Shown in pieces: positions 54,197-63,137 of a stretch of 64,000 bases of DNA. A program made the position numbers and the translations under genes. Numbering within the stretch: position 1 is the first letter of the stretch; each line of letters begins with the position of its first letter. Source of the stretch: Roseibium sp. HPY-6 (GTDB lineage Bacteria > Pseudomonadota > Alphaproteobacteria > Rhizobiales > Stappiaceae); assembly GCF_040530035.1 (NCBI RefSeq), contig NZ_JBEWCD010000001.1, positions 186,001 to 250,000 on the forward strand, read 5' to 3'. The notes under the pieces were generated by a model. That model saw only the letters and a program-made list of their open reading frames with translations, had not been told where the DNA came from and did not search any database.

Positions 54197-55062
54197 CAGG
54201 ATGCCTTCTGATCCGCCCATTCCGAGGGCCCCGGCAACAGGGTCGTGTCCACCGGGATCCCCTCACCGGTCGCAAAGGCCTGCCAGAGATCAATCAAAGG
54301 CTTGAGCCGGTCGGTCTTTTCGTGGCCCACCTGCCAGGGTTTCTCGTACTGATAATGCAGGATATGGATCTGCTGCCAGCTCCAAAGGTTAGGCAGGTTG
54401 AACCAGACATATTGAAGCATGTTGTAAAAGACCGGCAGTCCATGCCAGCCGGGAAAATAGTGCTCCAGAAAGGTCTGGTCCGTTCGGCGCCAGAAGCTGT
54501 CCGGCTGGTCGAGCGCTTCCAGCATCTTGCCATACGTTACCTTGTTCGGCCGCGCCGTGAAGACACCGCTGTTCATCCGATGAAAGTCGCCGAGGCTCTC
54601 GTAGACATTCGGAGCCGCGCAGAATTCGGGGAAGTCAAACAGCTTGTCGCAGTTTTGGAGCGCCAGGGCATCCGCATCAATGAAGATGACGCGTTCATAC
54701 TCTTCAAGCTGCCACAAACGAAGCTTGGCGAAATTGTCGAGCGGCGTATGGAAGGATGGTTTTCCGCCCTTGGTGAAGGGTGCCGCCTTATGAAGCCTGC
54801 CCCTTTCGTGCCTTTCGTTGAACGCTTGCGATGTCGGCAGGCGCTCACAACGGCCCAGACGCGGGGAAAATGGCGAAAGGGCTGCGAGATCGTCGTCGTC
54901 GACGCCGGGCGTGCACAGCACCACAAGATCGGCTTCGGTCTCCGTCCGCTGCAAGGACCGCAACAGAGCCGTCGCGCCGAGCACATAGTCTCTGTTGGTG
55001 ACCAGGGTCACGTAGGCAGCGCGCGACACTGGGGCGCGGTAAAAGCTGGCACCGTCAGTCAT
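54196..55062 (-). CDS. sqdD: GT8 glycosyltransferase SqdD (sulfolipid synthesis)
   Basis: 288 aa. Glycogenin-like GT8 fold: YVTLVTNRDYVLGATALLRSL, the metal-binding DxD as FIDADALAL, and MNSGVFTARP. In alphaproteobacterial sqd operons this gene encodes SqdD, thought to move sulfoquinovose from UDP-SQ to an acceptor. It follows sqdB by 8 bases and overlaps sqdC by one base. Confidence 0.88.
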   Translation of the reverse strand: MTDGASFYRAPVSRAAYVTLVTNRDYVLGATALLRSLQRTETEADLVVLCTPGVDDDDLAALSPFSPRLGRCERLPTSQAFNERHERGRLHKAAPFTKGGKPSFHTPLDNFAKLRLWQLEEYERVIFIDADALALQNCDKLFDFPEFCAAPNVYESLGDFHRMNSGVFTARPNKVTYGKMLEALDQPDSFWRRTDQTFLEHYFPGWHGLPVFYNMLQYVWFNLPNLWSWQQIHILHYQYEKPWQVGHEKTDRLKPLIDLWQAFATGEGIPVDTTLLPGPSEWADQKAS

Positions 55063-55070
55063 CGCGGACC

Positions 55071-56291
55071 TCAGGAGACCGACTTCAGTCTGGGATGCTC
55101 CGGATCGTGTTCGATTTCCGTTGCGATCTCTCTGGTCCAGGCAGAAACGGCAGGCACCCGGCTTCGGTCCACCCGATAGGCAAAAGCCTTCGCAACATCG
55201 ACGACTTCAGATAGCAGCCCGTCCTCCAGCTTGATCGGGTCGAGACCCAGCTCCAGGAACTGCTTGTTTTCAACGACGAGATCGTTTTCAGGCGCTTCCT
55301 TGCGCGGATTGGGCAGATAGGCGACGCGTGCGCCGGTCAGCCCGGAGATCATTTCGGCAAGATCCCTTACACGGTGGGTTTCCGTCATCTGGTTGAAGAC
55401 CTTTACGCGATCGCCGCTCTGAGGAGAGTTCTTCAGGGCAAGCTCGATACAGCGAACCGAATCCTGGATATGGATGAAGGCGCGTGTCTGCCCGCCCGTT
55501 CCATGCACGGTCAGCGGATAGCCGATGGCCGCCTGGATCAAAAACCGGTTCAAAACGGTTCCATAGTCCCCGTCATAGTCGAAGCGGTTGATCAGCTGCT
55601 TGTGGCGCCGGGTCTGGTCCGTATGCGTGCCCCAGACGATCCCCTGGTGCAGGTCCGTGATCCTGAGGCCGTCGTTCTTGGCGTAGAACTGGAACAGAAG
55701 CTGATCGAGGCACTTTGTCATGTGATAGATCGAGCCCGGATTGGCCGGATAGAGAATCTCCTGCCGCGCCGCGCCGCCTGCAAGCGTTTCAACGTCGACG
55801 TTCAGATAGCCTTCGGGAATGGCCGCGCCGACATTCGAATAGCCATAAACGCCCATCGTGCCGAGATGAATGAGGTGCGCATCGAGCTCCAGCTCCACCA
55901 TGGCGTTCAGGAGATGATGGGTTGCATTCACGTTGTTATTGACCGTGTAGTTCTTGTGCTGGTCGGACTTCATGGAATAAGGCGCAGCCCGCTGCTCGGC
56001 GAAATGAATGATCGCGTCCGGACGATTGTCCGCCAGCCAGCTTTTGAAGACTTCGTAGGTCTCTGCGATATCAATCAGGTGAAACTGGATGGTGTTGCCA
56101 GTTTCCTGCTTCCAAATGCGCGTGCGTTCCTGGATGGAATCCATCGGTGTCAGCGACTGAACACCCAGTTCCGCATCGATCCAGCGCCGGCTCAGATTGT
56201 CGATGACATCAACGTCGTGCCCAAGAGCGGACAGATGCAATGACGTGGGCCAGCCGACAAAGCCATCTCCACCGAGTATCGCAATTTTCAC
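55071..56291 (-). CDS. sqdB: UDP-sulfoquinovose synthase SqdB
   Basis: 406 aa. The Rossmann motif reads ILGGDGFVGWPTSLHL; the UDP-sugar/sulfite site includes HFAEQRAAPYSMKS and HLGTMGVYGYS (Thr), and YHMTKCLDQ holds the Tyr-x3-Lys pair, all close to plant SQD1. The enzyme makes UDP-sulfoquinovose from UDP-glucose and sulfite. First gene of sqdBDC, so the cell should make the sulfolipid SQDG, which can replace phospholipids when phosphate is scarce. Confidence 0.93.
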   Translation of the reverse strand: MKIAILGGDGFVGWPTSLHLSALGHDVDVIDNLSRRWIDAELGVQSLTPMDSIQERTRIWKQETGNTIQFHLIDIAETYEVFKSWLADNRPDAIIHFAEQRAAPYSMKSDQHKNYTVNNNVNATHHLLNAMVELELDAHLIHLGTMGVYGYSNVGAAIPEGYLNVDVETLAGGAARQEILYPANPGSIYHMTKCLDQLLFQFYAKNDGLRITDLHQGIVWGTHTDQTRRHKQLINRFDYDGDYGTVLNRFLIQAAIGYPLTVHGTGGQTRAFIHIQDSVRCIELALKNSPQSGDRVKVFNQMTETHRVRDLAEMISGLTGARVAYLPNPRKEAPENDLVVENKQFLELGLDPIKLEDGLLSEVVDVAKAFAYRVDRSRVPAVSAWTREIATEIEHDPEHPRLKSVS

Positions 56292-56429
56292 GTGATTTCT
56301 CCCTGGCTGCGCAGCTCGGAATCTGGTTCCGATTGATACATACGAGAAATCAGATGATTGCGATATTTACGTGACAGATCAATCTTGATCTTCAGGATTG
56401 ATATACATTTTTCAATTTCCGCCGGATTG

Positions 56430-56714
56430 CTACGCAGTTTCCCTGATCTCAAAACGACCACCTGGGGCCTCGACCGGTTCAAGATCCGTGACCGCATTCA
56501 CCCGGGAAAATCTCGGTCCCTTCCGGACCACGTCCAGCATATCGGCAACAAGGGCTGGCGCGCCTGAAAAAACCGCTTCAACAGCGCCGGATTTGCGATT
56601 ACGAACCCATCCGGCAAGGCCTCTGCGGAGTGCCTCATCCGCGCACCAGGCCCGAAACCCGACTCCTTGCACCCGGCCTTCGATGAGTATGTGAACGGTC
56701 TGAAGCTCTGACAT
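56430..56714 (-). CDS. Acylphosphatase
   Basis: 94 aa from ATG 56714; the family's active-site Arg21 (GRVQGVGFRAWC) and Asn39 (GWVRNR) are present. It hydrolyses acyl phosphates. A longer in-frame extension (to 56777) has no support. Downstream of the RNA-repair genes on the same strand but 99 bases away. Confidence 0.92.
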   Translation of the reverse strand: MSELQTVHILIEGRVQGVGFRAWCADEALRRGLAGWVRNRKSGAVEAVFSGAPALVADMLDVVRKGPRFSRVNAVTDLEPVEAPGGRFEIRETA

Positions 56715-56813
56715 GACGAATGACCCTGACATAAAACACGACAAGGCTAGTGCAAGCCGACTGGCGGTGAAAGACAAGCGGGATAGCCCCTCACCGCCAA
56801 AAGCGGAATTGCA

Positions 56814-57968
56814 TCACGTACCAACGATCCGCGTAACCCTGTGCGCCTCCCAATCGCCCGGAGGCTCAAGTTTCTTCACAAGATTGTCCAACACCGCCTC
56901 AGGAACCGCGTCGGGCCTGTTCCTGTTCTGGCTCACGAGCCCCTGTGCGGTGGGCTCCAGATAAACGATTTCGATAAAGGCTCCGTAGTCCCGGAACAAA
57001 CGCAGAGGCTTGGCTCTCAGCTGTTCGGAGATGTTCGTAGCGTTCCAGACGAAATCCTCTCCCTTGCGCAAATAGCCTCGCGCCATTTCGTAAGCCGCCT
57101 GAACCACGCGGCCCTGGTTCCCAGTTGCCGGTTCTCCAAGGTTCTCGCGGACCGTGTCGAGACTTACGACCGGAAGTTCGCTGCGATTCGCGGCTATCCA
57201 GGTGTCCTTGCCAGCGCCTGGCAATCCGGACATCAGCGTCACGTTGGACCTGAACGCCTCATGTGCCGCGAAGTGCGGATCCCGGTCGGCCTTTTCGAAG
57301 TAGCTGACCCGGCTTTCATCATTTGCAAAATGAAAGGGCTCAAGAAGGCAGGAATTGTCCTCAAAAAGCTGACGGGCCAAGGCAACATTGTCCAGTACGG
57401 ACTGTTGATCGGCACACTCCCGGCCCAGCGCATCGGCTTCCGCATGTGTGCACAGGCGATAAGGCTGACACTTCAGCGATGTCTTGATCACCTGCCGTTG
57501 GTTGTCGTCCCGTTCGATCAGCCAGAAGGGCAACTGGTGGCAATTGATCAAGCCACAGACTTCTTCCCGCCAGTCAAAGGGGGCACCCGCGTCCCACAAG
57601 ATCCGCCGCGCCAGAAACGCACCAAGGCGGGAGTGGCCTCGAGATGTTATGCGGCCATCTTCCTCGTGTTTGGTCGTGCCCGGCTTCCCGATATCATGCA
57701 GAACCGCCGCCCAGAAAAGGCATGAACGATGCCAATCGCTGCCCGTGCGCCATGCGTTCAGTCCCACAAGTGCTTCGACAACCATGCGGGTATGGGTTCC
57801 GACATCACCTTCACGATGGTGAACCGGGTCCTGAGGGCACGTGTCCAAAGCGCCTAGTTGCGGCCAGAGGGGCCAGATCCGGGACCAGTCCACCTGCCAG
57901 TCAGGAGCCGAAGGAACCAGATCCGAAAGCAAAGCAAACGAAGGCTTTGATGTGGTCTCAGCACGCAT
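56814..57968 (-). CDS. HD-Pnk: HD-domain phosphoesterase and 5'-OH polynucleotide kinase
   Basis: 384 aa. The N-terminal HD-type phosphohydrolase carries GTHTRMVV (His59), LHDIGKP (His91-Asp92), RGHSRLG (His112) and NCHQLP (His144). The C-terminal half (from about 240) is a P-loop kinase: GLPGAGKD (248-255), SLDTVRENL with catalytic Asp271, and a NATN block. This fits the HD-Pnk end-healing enzymes known from Runella, which remove 2',3'-cyclic phosphate and phosphorylate 5'-OH ends. It overlaps the RNA ligase gene by 11 bases. Confidence 0.85.
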   Translation of the reverse strand: MRAETTSKPSFALLSDLVPSAPDWQVDWSRIWPLWPQLGALDTCPQDPVHHREGDVGTHTRMVVEALVGLNAWRTGSDWHRSCLFWAAVLHDIGKPGTTKHEEDGRITSRGHSRLGAFLARRILWDAGAPFDWREEVCGLINCHQLPFWLIERDDNQRQVIKTSLKCQPYRLCTHAEADALGRECADQQSVLDNVALARQLFEDNSCLLEPFHFANDESRVSYFEKADRDPHFAAHEAFRSNVTLMSGLPGAGKDTWIAANRSELPVVSLDTVRENLGEPATGNQGRVVQAAYEMARGYLRKGEDFVWNATNISEQLRAKPLRLFRDYGAFIEIVYLEPTAQGLVSQNRNRPDAVPEAVLDNLVKKLEPPGDWEAHRVTRIVGT

Positions 57969-58773
57969 CGTAGGCTCCTTTCACACCCAGGACCGGCGCA
58001 AAAATGTCCACGCCGTCCGCCAGTTGATTGGGCAGGATGGGGCGCGAATGCCAATGACTGTCTGAATCCGTCAGGGTTTGGATGAAACCATCACGCACGA
58101 ACTTGAAACGCTCCTGAACGCACTCGGCGTCCTCCAGCTTCACATAAAGCCCTTCCGCAAGATCCGTCGCCTCGGTTTGCCGTTCGACAAACTCCATCCG
58201 GTTGCCCGAAGCCTTGGCGGTTTCCTCCATATGTTCACGCCACTGGGCCGACTTGTACAAAGACGGCTTTATGAGCGCATTCATCTCGTCGACAGACCCC
58301 ACTTCGCCTTTATGAAGAACAGGCACCGGCATGATCGGAAGCCCGGACAGCAATTTCTTGCGCCGGTCCGTGCTCAGGAACTGACTTGTCTGCCGATCGA
58401 AAAGATCAAACTCGAGGAAGAAATGCGGAAGCGCATCATAGTAGCTCGTATGTTTGGCATATAACCACTCACCGAACATGACGTACCGTGCCCCGAAAAC
58501 GCTGCGAAACGTGTTCGAGTGAACAGATGCCCAGGTTTTCAGCAGGTCGAAATGCCTCTCGCGATAGCCGCCTGTCAGATAGTGACCGCGGCTTTGCAAC
58601 TGCAGTTCGCCTTGTTTATTGAAGGAAACAGCACAATTGGCACCGTCAAGTTTTTCCTCGACGATGAGTGTCTTTCCAAAGAGCTCTGCGAGCGGCTTGT
58701 CGTCCCCCAGATCCCCCTTCTGAAGGCGGGAACCTTCCAGGTGCCGCGTGCGCGGGTATTTTGTAAGTTTCAT
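57958..58773 (-). CDS. RNA ligase (Rnl2-like family)
   Basis: 271 aa. Nucleotidyltransferase motifs: K41-LDG (motif I, adenylated Lys), SRG (61-63), FGEWLYAKHT (motif III, 100-109), EGLYVKLE (IV, 207-214) and FKFVR (V). It should join RNA 3'-OH and 5'-phosphate ends using ATP. First gene of a two-gene operon; the HD-Pnk gene overlaps its end by 11 bases and would prepare the ends it seals. Confidence 0.9.
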   Translation of the reverse strand: MKLTKYPRTRHLEGSRLQKGDLGDDKPLAELFGKTLIVEEKLDGANCAVSFNKQGELQLQSRGHYLTGGYRERHFDLLKTWASVHSNTFRSVFGARYVMFGEWLYAKHTSYYDALPHFFLEFDLFDRQTSQFLSTDRRKKLLSGLPIMPVPVLHKGEVGSVDEMNALIKPSLYKSAQWREHMEETAKASGNRMEFVERQTEATDLAEGLYVKLEDAECVQERFKFVRDGFIQTLTDSDSHWHSRPILPNQLADGVDIFAPVLGVKGAYDAC

Positions 58774-59104
58774 GATGTTGCTCGAAAGTCATCGGACAAG
58801 CATATGCCGCTGCCATAGCACAAGGCATCAGCCACCCAAGGATGACTGCTATGGATCGGGATACAGCTATGTGTCCGCAATTACAGAATGCGCCATTTCC
58901 ACTTCATGGGATGCGGCGTTTTTTCAGTAATCAATTCGAGCGTGTTACATCGTGATGCTCTGGACATTCGGGGTGTGCGGAGATGCGTTCTTACACCAAA
59001 CGCCACTTTACTTGAAGCGCTCAGGACGCCGGCACCGCAGTTTCGCAAAGACTGATGAAGATAGGCAACAGCCCGGATACCGCTTTGGGACGGAACTCTT
59101 CCTG
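58774..59104. other. Gap upstream of the RNA-ligase operon
   Basis: About 330 bases. No promoter of a recognised special class (such as a sigma-54 site) could be confirmed, and short frames such as one at 58843-58956 lack support. Confidence 0.4.
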
Positions 59105-59755
59105 TCACCGGGACAAAGCAGTCAGAATATCCTGCGGTTTTTCGGCAACGAGGATCGGGTCTTCAGCTTCCAGCTCTTCCCGGCTGCCGTATCCCCATAG
59201 CACACCAATGGCCGCCACGTGGTTTGCGTTTGCACCTATGAGGTCGTGCTTCCGGTCGCCGATCATTACCGTTTCCGACGTCTTGAGACCTTCCTCTTCC
59301 AGAATATGAGCGATGAGCTCGGCTTTTGCCGAGCGTTCACCGCTCAGTTCGGAGCCGTAGACTTTTCCGAAGTGATGCGTGAGCTCGAAATGCTCAACGA
59401 TTTTTCCAGCATAGGCGTGAGGCTTGGACGTACAGACGTGCAAATCAAGCCCCGCGTCGCGAAGCGACACCAACGTCTGCGGGATGCCGTTTATGAGTGT
59501 GTTCTCAAACAGCCCCGTAACGGTATAGCGTTCCCGGTAGTGCGCGACGGCACGATCAAGCTCGGGTCTGTGGGACGTGTTTAAGAGAACCTCGAAACTG
59601 TCCCAAAGCGGCGGTCCGATGCACCAGTGAAGTTCTTTTGCATCCGGAACCGGTGCTGCCATCTTGTCGAGCGCATACTGGATGGAGCGGGTGATGCCAT
59701 CGAACGGGTCAGTGAGAGTCCCGTCGAGATCGAACAAAACAGTTGTGTAAGTCAT
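59105..59755 (-). CDS. HAD-superfamily phosphatase (phosphoglycolate phosphatase-like)
   Basis: 216 aa. HAD motifs: FDLDGTLTD (nucleophile Asp), VCTSKPHAYA (II), the Lys of the AKAELIAHIL region (III) and VMIGDRKHDLIGA (IV). Cap of the Gph/PGP type. Substrate uncertain. Single gene 89 bases upstream of the pccA stop on the same strand. Confidence 0.9.
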   Translation of the reverse strand: MTYTTVLFDLDGTLTDPFDGITRSIQYALDKMAAPVPDAKELHWCIGPPLWDSFEVLLNTSHRPELDRAVAHYRERYTVTGLFENTLINGIPQTLVSLRDAGLDLHVCTSKPHAYAGKIVEHFELTHHFGKVYGSELSGERSAKAELIAHILEEEGLKTSETVMIGDRKHDLIGANANHVAAIGVLWGYGSREELEAEDPILVAEKPQDILTALSR

Positions 59756-59844
59756 GACATCCCGCGAATCCGTTCAAAGCCGCCCGAAAGGTTTCATTCG
59801 AACGGCTTCAATAGATTTGGAGCGCGCGCGAAGTCAATCGGGGA

Positions 59845-61857
59845 TCAGGAAAACTCCATGATGACGGCGTCGACTGCCAGACTGTCACCCGGCGCTGCCT
59901 TGATCGCAGAGACGACACAATCGCGTTCCGCCCGCAACACATTTTCCATCTTCATGGCTTCCACAACGGCAAGCTGCTCACCCGCCTTGACTTCCTGACC
60001 TTCGTCAACAGCAATGGAAACCACGAGCCCGGGCATTGGGCACAGGAGCATCTTGGAGGTGTCCGGCGGGACTTTCTCGGGCATGAGCTGGTCGAGTTCG
60101 GCAATACGCGGCGTCATGACGCTTGCAACAACCGAGTACCCCTGCCAGTCGAGACGATAGCCACCCGTGGTCGACCGGATCTGAACCGTAGCCTCCACAC
60201 TGCCGACCTTGCCCGACCACAGGACATCGCCCGGGCTCCAATCCGATTCCACATTCAGGATCGGTCCGTCGCCAATGGCAATATCCAGTTCCACCGGCGT
60301 TCCGGGATAGCCTGCCGCTATTCTGATCGGAACATAGGTCTTGTCGAGTTTGACAACCCAGTCCTCCCGCATCGCGCCCGAATGCGGTCTAAGTCGCCCA
60401 GGCAGATGATCGAGGCGTTCGCGTTCCAGAGCGCCCATCGACAGCGCGACCGCAGCAAGTACGGAATAGGCATTGTCATCGGGCACTGCAGGCGAGAAAC
60501 CCTCAGGATATTCGTCCTGAATGAAACTTGTCGCCAGTTCGCCAGACCGCCAGCGCGGGTGGTTCATCAAGGCCGTGAGAAACGGAACGTTGTGCTGGAT
60601 CCCATCGACGTAAAAGGCATCGAGTGCTGTGCTCATGGCATCAATTGCCTGGTCCCGCGTTGGGGCGTGCGTAATCAACTTGGCGATCATCGGGTCATAG
60701 AACATCGAGATCTCGGACCCTTCCACGACCCCGGTGTCGTTGCGTACGGTCACTTCATCGCCAGAAATCTCCTCCGGCGGCTGATAGCGCACCAGGCGGC
60801 CGATCGACGGCAGGAAATTGCGGTAAGGATCTTCGGCGTAAATCCGGCTTTCAACTGACCAGCCGTTCAGTTTGACTTCGTCTTGTCCAATCGAAAGCTC
60901 TTCGCCGGCTGCAACGCGGATCATCTGTTCGACCAGATCGACACCGGTGATCAGTTCGGTCACAGGATGTTCCACCTGCAAGCGCGTGTTCATCTCCAGA
61001 AAGAAGAAGCTTTTGTCCTGTCCGGCAACAAACTCGACGGTTCCGGCGCTGTCATAGTCGACCGCCTTTGCCAGCGCGACGGCCTGTTCACCCATCTTGC
61101 GCCGTGTTTCCTCATCGAGAAGCGGTGAAGGCGCCTCCTCGATAACCTTCTGGTTCCGGCGCTGGATCGAGCACTCGCGTTCGCCGAGATAAATGGCATT
61201 GCCGTGTTTGTCGCCAAGAACCTGGATCTCGATATGGCGCGGGTTTTCGATGAATTTTTCGACGAATACCCGATCGTCGCCAAAGGATGAGGCCGCTTCG
61301 GATTTTGAGCGGTCATAGCCGTCCCGCACCTCTTCGGCGTTCCAGGCAATGCGCATGCCCTTTCCGCCGCCGCCCGCCGACGCCTTGATCATGACCGGAT
61401 ACCCGATGTCTTCGGCGATCTCCACGGCCTGGTCCGGCGTTTCTATCACGCCGAGATAGCCGGGTACGGTGCTGACCTTGGCATCATTGGCAAACTTCTT
61501 GGATTCGATCTTGTCGCCCATCGCCTCGATCGCCCGAGGATTTGGCCCGATCCAGACAATGCCTTCCTTCTTCAGCGCTTCGGGAAAACTGGCGCGCTCC
61601 GACAAAAACCCGTAGCCGGGATGAACCGCTTCTGCACCGGTCTGTTTACACGCGTCGATGATTTTCTCTGCGATCAGATAACTCTCGGCGGCAGCAGCAG
61701 GCCCGATATGAACGGCCTCGTCTGCCATTTCCACGTGCAGCGCATCCCGATCCGCGTCCGAATAGACCGCAACGGTTTTGATCCCCATGCGGCGCGCGGT
61801 TTTCATGACCCTGCACGCGATCTCGCCCCTGTTGGCGACAAGAATTTTTGAGAACAT
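59845..61857 (-). CDS. pccA: Propionyl-CoA carboxylase alpha (biotin carboxylase + BCCP)
   Basis: 670 aa, full length. Biotin carboxylase with ATP-grasp (about 1-450, KASAGGGGKGMR and EMNTRLQVEHPVTE), a BT linker, and a C-terminal biotinyl domain with EAMKMEN carrying the biotinylated Lys. It carboxylates biotin with ATP and bicarbonate for propionyl-CoA carboxylation to methylmalonyl-CoA. The beta subunit gene lies upstream (63138 onward), with two small genes on the opposite strand in between. Confidence 0.96.
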   Translation of the reverse strand: MFSKILVANRGEIACRVMKTARRMGIKTVAVYSDADRDALHVEMADEAVHIGPAAAAESYLIAEKIIDACKQTGAEAVHPGYGFLSERASFPEALKKEGIVWIGPNPRAIEAMGDKIESKKFANDAKVSTVPGYLGVIETPDQAVEIAEDIGYPVMIKASAGGGGKGMRIAWNAEEVRDGYDRSKSEAASSFGDDRVFVEKFIENPRHIEIQVLGDKHGNAIYLGERECSIQRRNQKVIEEAPSPLLDEETRRKMGEQAVALAKAVDYDSAGTVEFVAGQDKSFFFLEMNTRLQVEHPVTELITGVDLVEQMIRVAAGEELSIGQDEVKLNGWSVESRIYAEDPYRNFLPSIGRLVRYQPPEEISGDEVTVRNDTGVVEGSEISMFYDPMIAKLITHAPTRDQAIDAMSTALDAFYVDGIQHNVPFLTALMNHPRWRSGELATSFIQDEYPEGFSPAVPDDNAYSVLAAVALSMGALERERLDHLPGRLRPHSGAMREDWVVKLDKTYVPIRIAAGYPGTPVELDIAIGDGPILNVESDWSPGDVLWSGKVGSVEATVQIRSTTGGYRLDWQGYSVVASVMTPRIAELDQLMPEKVPPDTSKMLLCPMPGLVVSIAVDEGQEVKAGEQLAVVEAMKMENVLRAERDCVVSAIKAAPGDSLAVDAVIMEFS

Positions 61858-62068
61858 CTAATCCCACCCGACTGGCTTGTTTTCACGTTTGTAGGCCGCA
61901 GTCCTCAGCCGTGCAACTTAGCCAAAGGGCGAGAGGCGTTTCGGCGGGGTCGCACATCAGTCAACCGCATCGTGTGCAGGGTTAAAGCTATATCCTCGAA
62001 ACGGAGCGCAAACCTTACGTTAAATTAACGCGTCTACCTGATAATTTGACGGATATCCGGGAGATAAC

Positions 62069-62542
62069 ATGAAAAACCTTTTCGCCGTTGCCGTCTTGTT
62101 GTGCTCGTTTGGCGGCACAGCCTTTGGTGAAACCGTTGGCAAATGGAGCCGCGGGGAAGCGGAAGGATTCACGAGATACTGGACAACCAACAATGTCGGC
62201 TCGAATTTCGTTATCTGGTGTCATCCAAAACGCCCCGTGAACGGCACCATGTTGCATGTCGAAATCGAAGGTAAATTGCCTCCGGCCGGCAGCAGAATAA
62301 AGCTCATCCTGGATGCGGACATTCTGGAACTGCCGGTCAATGAGCATGGACTTATCGGCAGCGGCTGTGCGACGTGCTCTGACAGTTTCGGCTATGTGTG
62401 GCACAAACTGCGTTCCGCCAACACTATGGCGGTCAAGTTTCATGACAACAGTTATGCAGGGTTCTCCCTGAAGGGCGCTCAGAAGGTTTTGCCCGGCGCC
62501 GTTTGTCCGACAGACTGGCAAAAAAGCAACGCCCGCTCCTGA
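62069..62542 (+). CDS. Exported protein of unknown function
   Basis: 157 aa. Signal peptide MKNLFAVAVLLCSFGGTAFG (cleavage before ET). The mature part has beta-like segments and four cysteines (WCHPKRP, GCATCSD, VCPTDW), suggesting disulfides. ATG follows GGGAG. Between pccA and pccB on the other strand. Family not recognised. Confidence 0.8.
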   Translation: MKNLFAVAVLLCSFGGTAFGETVGKWSRGEAEGFTRYWTTNNVGSNFVIWCHPKRPVNGTMLHVEIEGKLPPAGSRIKLILDADILELPVNEHGLIGSGCATCSDSFGYVWHKLRSANTMAVKFHDNSYAGFSLKGAQKVLPGAVCPTDWQKSNARS

Positions 62543-62766
62543 CATGCCGTCTTCCACAGGCCGCGCCATTAGCCGTTGAAAGAAGAGGCTACAGTTTTCC
62601 GCAGGCTAACTCTGGTGCACTCTTTCTTTAAATGGCATTTTATGTGGCGTCGATCACACTGCGTATCCAGTCCTTGAAGCACACTCGAAGGTGTGTAGCG
62701 CTCTCTATGGGCGCATAAAGGTTTAACTCTGGGTCAATTTGCAGTTAGACACCGACGGAGGCAGAT

Positions 62767-63081
62767 ATGAAAAATTGCCGGCTCGCATTTGCCGCACTCA
62801 CGCTCAGCGGCGTCTTGATGACAACCGCGGCAGAGGCAAGACCAGACTTGCGACAGATGTCCTGCAGTCAGGCGCAGAACATGGTCAGGCAGCATGGCGC
62901 TGTCGTCTTTACGACGGGTCAGTATACATACTCGATGTTTGTCTCAAACCGCAGCTATTGCGACTGGAACCAGGAACTCTTTGTTCAGTACGGCCCGACA
63001 CGTGACAACCGCAAATGTCCGGTCGCATATGAGTGCAAGGAACCTTTGTTCCCACGCGGTGGTTTCAACCGCTGGAATTAA
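62767..63081 (+). CDS. Small exported Cys-rich protein
   Basis: 104 aa. Signal peptide MKNCRLAFAALTLSGVLMTT with cleavage near AEA. Conserved-looking block SCSQAQNMVRQHGAVVFTTG and four later cysteines (YCDWN, KCPVAYEC). ATG 62767 follows GGAGG. Such short proteins are common in alphaproteobacteria; function unknown. Confidence 0.82.
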   Translation: MKNCRLAFAALTLSGVLMTTAAEARPDLRQMSCSQAQNMVRQHGAVVFTTGQYTYSMFVSNRSYCDWNQELFVQYGPTRDNRKCPVAYECKEPLFPRGGFNRWN

Positions 63082-63137
63082 TGCAATCGGGCCGGTTTCT
63101 CGGTCCATATTCCGCAATTTACATCAAATTAGCCGCC

